From: Candidatus Methylomirabilota bacterium
GTDB lineage: Bacteria > Methylomirabilota > Methylomirabilia > Methylomirabilales > 2-02-FULL-66-22
Assembly (NCBI GenBank): GCA_026387775.1
Contig: JAPLLC010000085.1
Span: 1-41,709 of the forward strand
Direction: 5' to 3'
DNA: 41,709 bases
In this document: positions 38,960-41,709 of the stretch, in pieces
Layout: each line of letters begins with the position of its first letter
Numbering within the stretch: the first letter of the stretch is position 1
Program-made: the position numbers and the translations under genes
The notes under the pieces: generated by a model
Databases searched by the model: none
The model's input: only the letters and a program-made list of their open reading frames with translations
What the model was told of the DNA's origin: nothing

Positions 38960-40522
38960 TCACGTGGTCTGGATGAAGATGGGATTGCTCAGGATCTGAT
39001 TTCCGCCCGGACCTCGGACGTCCAGGCGATAATAAAGCTTCGATCCAGGCGGCATCGGAGGCTCGGTCCAGCGAAGCGTGATGGGCGTATCACCCTGGAT
39101 CGAGTGGACTACCTTGCCCGATCGGATCAGACGCACCTCTGTGGAGAGAGGTCGTCCTCCCGCAGTCTCGACCACGGCTTGGAGTTCCGGTCGGTCGCCG
39201 GCCCGGAGTGTGAGACGGTCGCCCATCTCGGCCGGGGCCAGACCGGAAGAGATCGCCTGGAACTGAACGAGTCTCAGAGCTTCCTCACGTGTTCGCAGGA
39301 GCGCATAGGCCCGACCGGCACGAAGGGCGGCGAGAAGTGTTGCGGGATCCCTTCTTTCGGCCAACAACACCGTCTGGACCGCTCCGAGCCATTTGCCTGC
39401 CTGCCCCTCGTAATGGTAGGCGGATTCTCCGATCGCCCACGCGGGTGTAACGCGAAGGCCATTCAGGTAATCCAATAAGAGCTGATCCCAGCCCCGGCCT
39501 GGTTCCACAAAGATTGTGGTGTCTTCGTAGAGTCCGCCAAAGGCGGTGAAGCGGTCTGTCCGGAGGAGATCGTTAGGGTATGGGTCGGTGTGGATTGTGG
39601 CGTGGAATCTGGCTACGCCGACCTCCTGATGATCGCTGGCCTCGGGTAGCGACCAGATCGCGACGCCTTTGCGGGCATTGACGAAGTCAATCACGTCTTG
39701 GTGAGGCTTCAGGCCTGCGGTTGGATCGTAGGGGGACGCAGGATTGCTGCGGAAAGGATAGTTGTTGGCGAGAAGGGCAATTCCAATTCCCAGGCAGAGA
39801 AGGCCAGGGAGGACCATGCGGCGTCTTTCGGTTATGCGAAAATGCTGGAGCTGGATGACGTGCTGCCGGTGCGTTCGAATCAACCAGACGCCCGGAATCG
39901 CAAGCAAGAAGGGGGATAAGAGCCAGAGGCTCCATAGACCCCAGCGGGCGGCTCCGTAATTGCCGACCGCTGGCAGCTCCCGATAATCCTCCGGGTGATA
40001 GAGGCCCAGGGCCAGGAGATCCTTCTGCGTGTTGTGCATGGTAAGAGTGCCGTCGAGCAGCGTGCCGGTCCAGAAGTAGTGCGGCACCACCTGAGCGCCG
40101 GGGATGAGCAGCACATCCTGCTGCTTGGCGTTTGCCGCTCTGACCGCGTCCAGGAAGGCCTCCGGTCCTTTGGAGAGCACCGAAGGAAACTCGGCACGAT
40201 ATCGCAGCAGGCCTCGCAGGGGCGGGAGGCCATATTCATATTGGAGTAAGTGGTTTTCGGTCAGGAAGATCGCAGCGACCCCGAAAGTCTTCGCTTGTGC
40301 AGCCAAGTCGTCCAGGGAGTATTCCCCGGTGCTCCAATTGGAGTGAGCATGAATGACGGCAGGGACCCTGAGCAGCGTCCCTTCTCCGTGGGCAGGAGTA
40401 GCCAGCGAAATCAGGAACACAACGATCCAGACACGGCTGGAGATTGCGGCCCACCCAGGCCAGTGCGACACGATCCGACCTACGCTGCATCGGCTGGCTG
40501 CAAAATCAATTGCGGTGATCAC
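38960..40522 (-). CDS. PHP-domain-like exported/membrane protein
   Basis: About 520 residues. An N-terminal hydrophobic segment (residues 31-45, ending PAHGEG) is a signal or anchor. Next comes a PHP-type phosphoesterase-like domain with HAH at 58-60 and TENH at 88-91. The usual metal-binding glutamate of the GxE motif reads IPGAQVVPH, and the later histidine strand reads GVAIWSLPEASDH, so several ligands appear substituted. Two membrane helices (LWSLWLLSPFLL, GLLCLGIGIALL) interrupt the domain. The C-terminus is a beta-rich domain ending RLDVRGPGGNQILSNPIF. Start uncertain: GTG 40522 overlaps the GT4 end; GTG 40471 would give a more standard signal peptide. Confidence 0.7.
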   Translation of the reverse strand: MITAIDFAASRCSVGRIVSHWPGWAAISSRVWIVVFLISLATPAHGEGTLLRVPAVIHAHSNWSTGEYSLDDLAAQAKTFGVAAIFLTENHLLQYEYGLPPLRGLLRYRAEFPSVLSKGPEAFLDAVRAANAKQQDVLLIPGAQVVPHYFWTGTLLDGTLTMHNTQKDLLALGLYHPEDYRELPAVGNYGAARWGLWSLWLLSPFLLAIPGVWLIRTHRQHVIQLQHFRITERRRMVLPGLLCLGIGIALLANNYPFRSNPASPYDPTAGLKPHQDVIDFVNARKGVAIWSLPEASDHQEVGVARFHATIHTDPYPNDLLRTDRFTAFGGLYEDTTIFVEPGRGWDQLLLDYLNGLRVTPAWAIGESAYHYEGQAGKWLGAVQTVLLAERRDPATLLAALRAGRAYALLRTREEALRLVQFQAISSGLAPAEMGDRLTLRAGDRPELQAVVETAGGRPLSTEVRLIRSGKVVHSIQGDTPITLRWTEPPMPPGSKLYYRLDVRGPGGNQILSNPIFIQTT

Positions 40523-41564
40523 CGGCCATGAGCTCTCGGTAAAGGCGGACCAAGACACCCAGCATCGCCTCGGCGCTATACTGCGGTGCGCGCCGCCGTC
40601 CCGCCTCTCCAAGCACTCTGGCGCGATCGGGTTGCTCGATCAGATCACACACCATCCGGGCCAGAGCGATGGGATCGGCCGGTGGAACCAGCACGCCCGC
40701 CTCACCATCGGCGAGCAGTTCGGGAACCCCGCCCACACGTGTGGCCACGATTGGTTTGCCTAGAGCCATGGCCATCACGAGAACACGACCCATACCCTCG
40801 TTGAGAGACGGGAGGACAAACACGTCCATGCCGGCGATGAGGGCAGGAATATCGTCCCGGTAACCGGTGAAGATGACGCGACTCTCCACGCCCAGGCGGC
40901 GCGTCCGTTCCACAAGTGCCTGCTGCAACTCGCCGTCCCCGACCAAGACGACATGCGCCGTTGGGCAGCGCCGTAGAATCTCCGGCACGGCGTCGATCAG
41001 GTGCTGGTGGCCCTTGATTGAAGTCAGGCGCCCCACGGTGCCGATAACGGGGCCGTGCGGGGCGAGGCGAACGGGGACTGCGGAGGCGATGCCGTCCAGG
41101 TCTACACCGCTCGGGATAGTGGCGAACTGCGCACGCCGGCCGATGCCCAGCGCCAGGTGCTGCGCCGCCTCGGCATCGGTGAGCGTGACGATCCGGTCTG
41201 ACCAGCGGGCAGCGAGCCGCTCCAGCCCGATGAAGATGCGGGTGGCTGCGGGGGAGAAGTAGCCGCCGAAGACATGGCCATGGGGAGTGTGGATGATGTG
41301 CGGGACGTGCTCCAGGTGGGCCGCCAGCCTGCCCAGGAAGCCGGCCTTGGAGGTGTGGGTGTGCACGATGTCCGGTCGCTCCTCCCGGATCAGCCGGCGC
41401 AGCGCTCTCAAGGCGCACAGATCTCGCAGAGGATGGATCTCGCGACGCAAGGCCGGGACCACCGCCCATTGGATGTTTCGTTCAGCGAGGCACCGAACGA
41501 TTCCCGGGGATAGCTCGGTGGTCCGGCCGGAGACGAGTCCACAGGCAAATTCCCCTGTTGGCAT
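40506..41564 (-). CDS. GT4-family glycosyltransferase, 5' end disrupted
   Basis: A GT-B-fold sugar transferase using a nucleotide sugar. Recognisable parts are RPDIVHTHTSKAGFLGRLAA, HTPHGHVFGGYFSP, VIGTVGRLTSIKGHQHLI and PSLNEGMGRVLVMAMALG. Homology begins near residue FACGLVSGRT, so the usual first about 40 residues with the glycine-rich acceptor loop are missing; upstream DNA is mobile-element-like. Also, the EX7E donor motif reads E-x7-M: the second glutamate position (40773-40775) is ATG. ATG 41564 is the first plausible start (352 residues); the frame stays open to 41666. The gene may be non-functional. Its last 17 bases overlap the GTG of the PHP-like gene. Confidence 0.8.
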   Translation of the reverse strand: MPTGEFACGLVSGRTTELSPGIVRCLAERNIQWAVVPALRREIHPLRDLCALRALRRLIREERPDIVHTHTSKAGFLGRLAAHLEHVPHIIHTPHGHVFGGYFSPAATRIFIGLERLAARWSDRIVTLTDAEAAQHLALGIGRRAQFATIPSGVDLDGIASAVPVRLAPHGPVIGTVGRLTSIKGHQHLIDAVPEILRRCPTAHVVLVGDGELQQALVERTRRLGVESRVIFTGYRDDIPALIAGMDVFVLPSLNEGMGRVLVMAMALGKPIVATRVGGVPELLADGEAGVLVPPADPIALARMVCDLIEQPDRARVLGEAGRRRAPQYSAEAMLGVLVRLYRELMAGDHRN

Positions 41565-41569
41565 CCGCG

Positions 41570-41709
41570 TAACTTCATTTGGGTAAGCCCCCGGCTCTGC
41601 CGGGGGACTCCCAGAGTTTGACAGTTCCGGGAAAATACGAAAGCCTCCCGGGTGTGAACCGCTCAAAGCTCACACCACGAGAGGCTTTCAATGGACGAGA
41701 TGCAGAGCT
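41570..41709 (+). mobile_element. probable end of an insertion sequence, transposase start at the window edge
   Basis: The DNA abruptly interrupts the GT4 gene. It holds a hairpin CCCCCGGC-TCT-GCCGGGGG (41589-41607), a TTGACA (41616-41621 region), and a long palindrome at 41639-41689 directly before ATG 41691, which opens a plus-strand frame (MDEMQS) running off the window. AGAGG six bases before that ATG is its ribosome-binding site. Hairpins at an element end and a short distance to an inward-facing start codon are typical of IS ends. The family cannot be named from this length, and the exact boundary is uncertain. Confidence 0.5.
41639..41689 (+). promoter_or_regulatory. ribosome-binding-site-sequestering palindrome
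   Basis: GAAAGCCTC (41639-41647) pairs with GAGGCTTTC (41681-41689), and GGTGTGA (41651-41657) with TCACACC (41670-41676), around a 12-base loop. The 3' arm contains the Shine-Dalgarno of the frame starting at 41691. Read-through transcripts from outside would fold and hide it. Confidence 0.6.

Overview
The window is a high-GC chromosomal segment from a Gram-negative bacterium: it carries lpxC (lipid A synthesis), an NtrY/NtrX two-component pair and many exported proteins. The gene mix (URO-D-family and O-methyltransferase genes, gamma-glutamyltransferase plus DUF1028, an orphan peptide ABC transporter) and the GC content remind me of deep-branching soil or subsurface lineages such as NC10/Rokubacteria. 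That placement is an impression, not a result.

Left part (1-9.6 kb): an SDR oxidoreductase on the minus strand; a very short transcription unit whose RNA would end like the 3' end of a tRNA (promoter 867-894, fold 903-947, terminator 987-1020); then a plus-strand run of HAD hydrolase, secreted non-specific nuclease, decayed SGNH hydrolase, secreted M13 metallopeptidase, a small unknown protein, a PPC-domain protein, a 33-residue membrane protein on the minus strand, a URO-D-family protein and an O-methyltransferase.

Housekeeping core (9.6-20.5 kb, plus strand): zinc-ribbon coiled-coil protein, RNase HI-type protein, DciA/DUF721 protein, lpxC (probable TTG start), ntrY-like kinase, ntrX-like sigma-54 activator, a second HAD hydrolase, a small membrane protein, mutM/fpg and PolX.

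Peptide-related region (20.5-29.9 kb): gamma-glutamyltransferase and a DUF1028 protein are followed by a low-GC insert (about 23.46-25.15 kb) carrying a putative lipoprotein and an FRG-domain protein. The insert ends in a 5'-truncated second DUF1028 copy. Converging from the right is an ABC peptide transporter (binding protein and two permeases, no ATPase gene in the window) with a VOC protein at the end of the run.

Region 29.9-34.4 kb: a single-domain response regulator whose promoter, leader and first codons are duplicated just upstream; queG; a strongly structured palindromic intergenic element; a YjbQ-family gene; uppP interrupted by a frameshift; and a two-domain methylmalonyl-CoA-epimerase-like protein, closed by a bidirectional terminator.

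Right part (34.4-41.7 kb, minus strand): an envelope-glycan cluster with a GT4 glycosyltransferase (5' end disrupted next to what looks like an insertion-sequence end), a membrane PHP-like protein, a WbqC-like protein, a GxxxExxY gene fragment, a PIG-L deacetylase, a WecA/MraY-type phosphoglycosyltransferase and a GT-C-type membrane protein.

Two themes run through the window. One is gene decay (SGNH hydrolase, uppP, DUF1028 copy 2, GT4, GxxxExxY fragment). The other is a set of short-period (7 or 8 nt) degenerate tandem repeats placed at or just after stop codons, resembling the heptanucleotide STRR repeats known from cyanobacteria.
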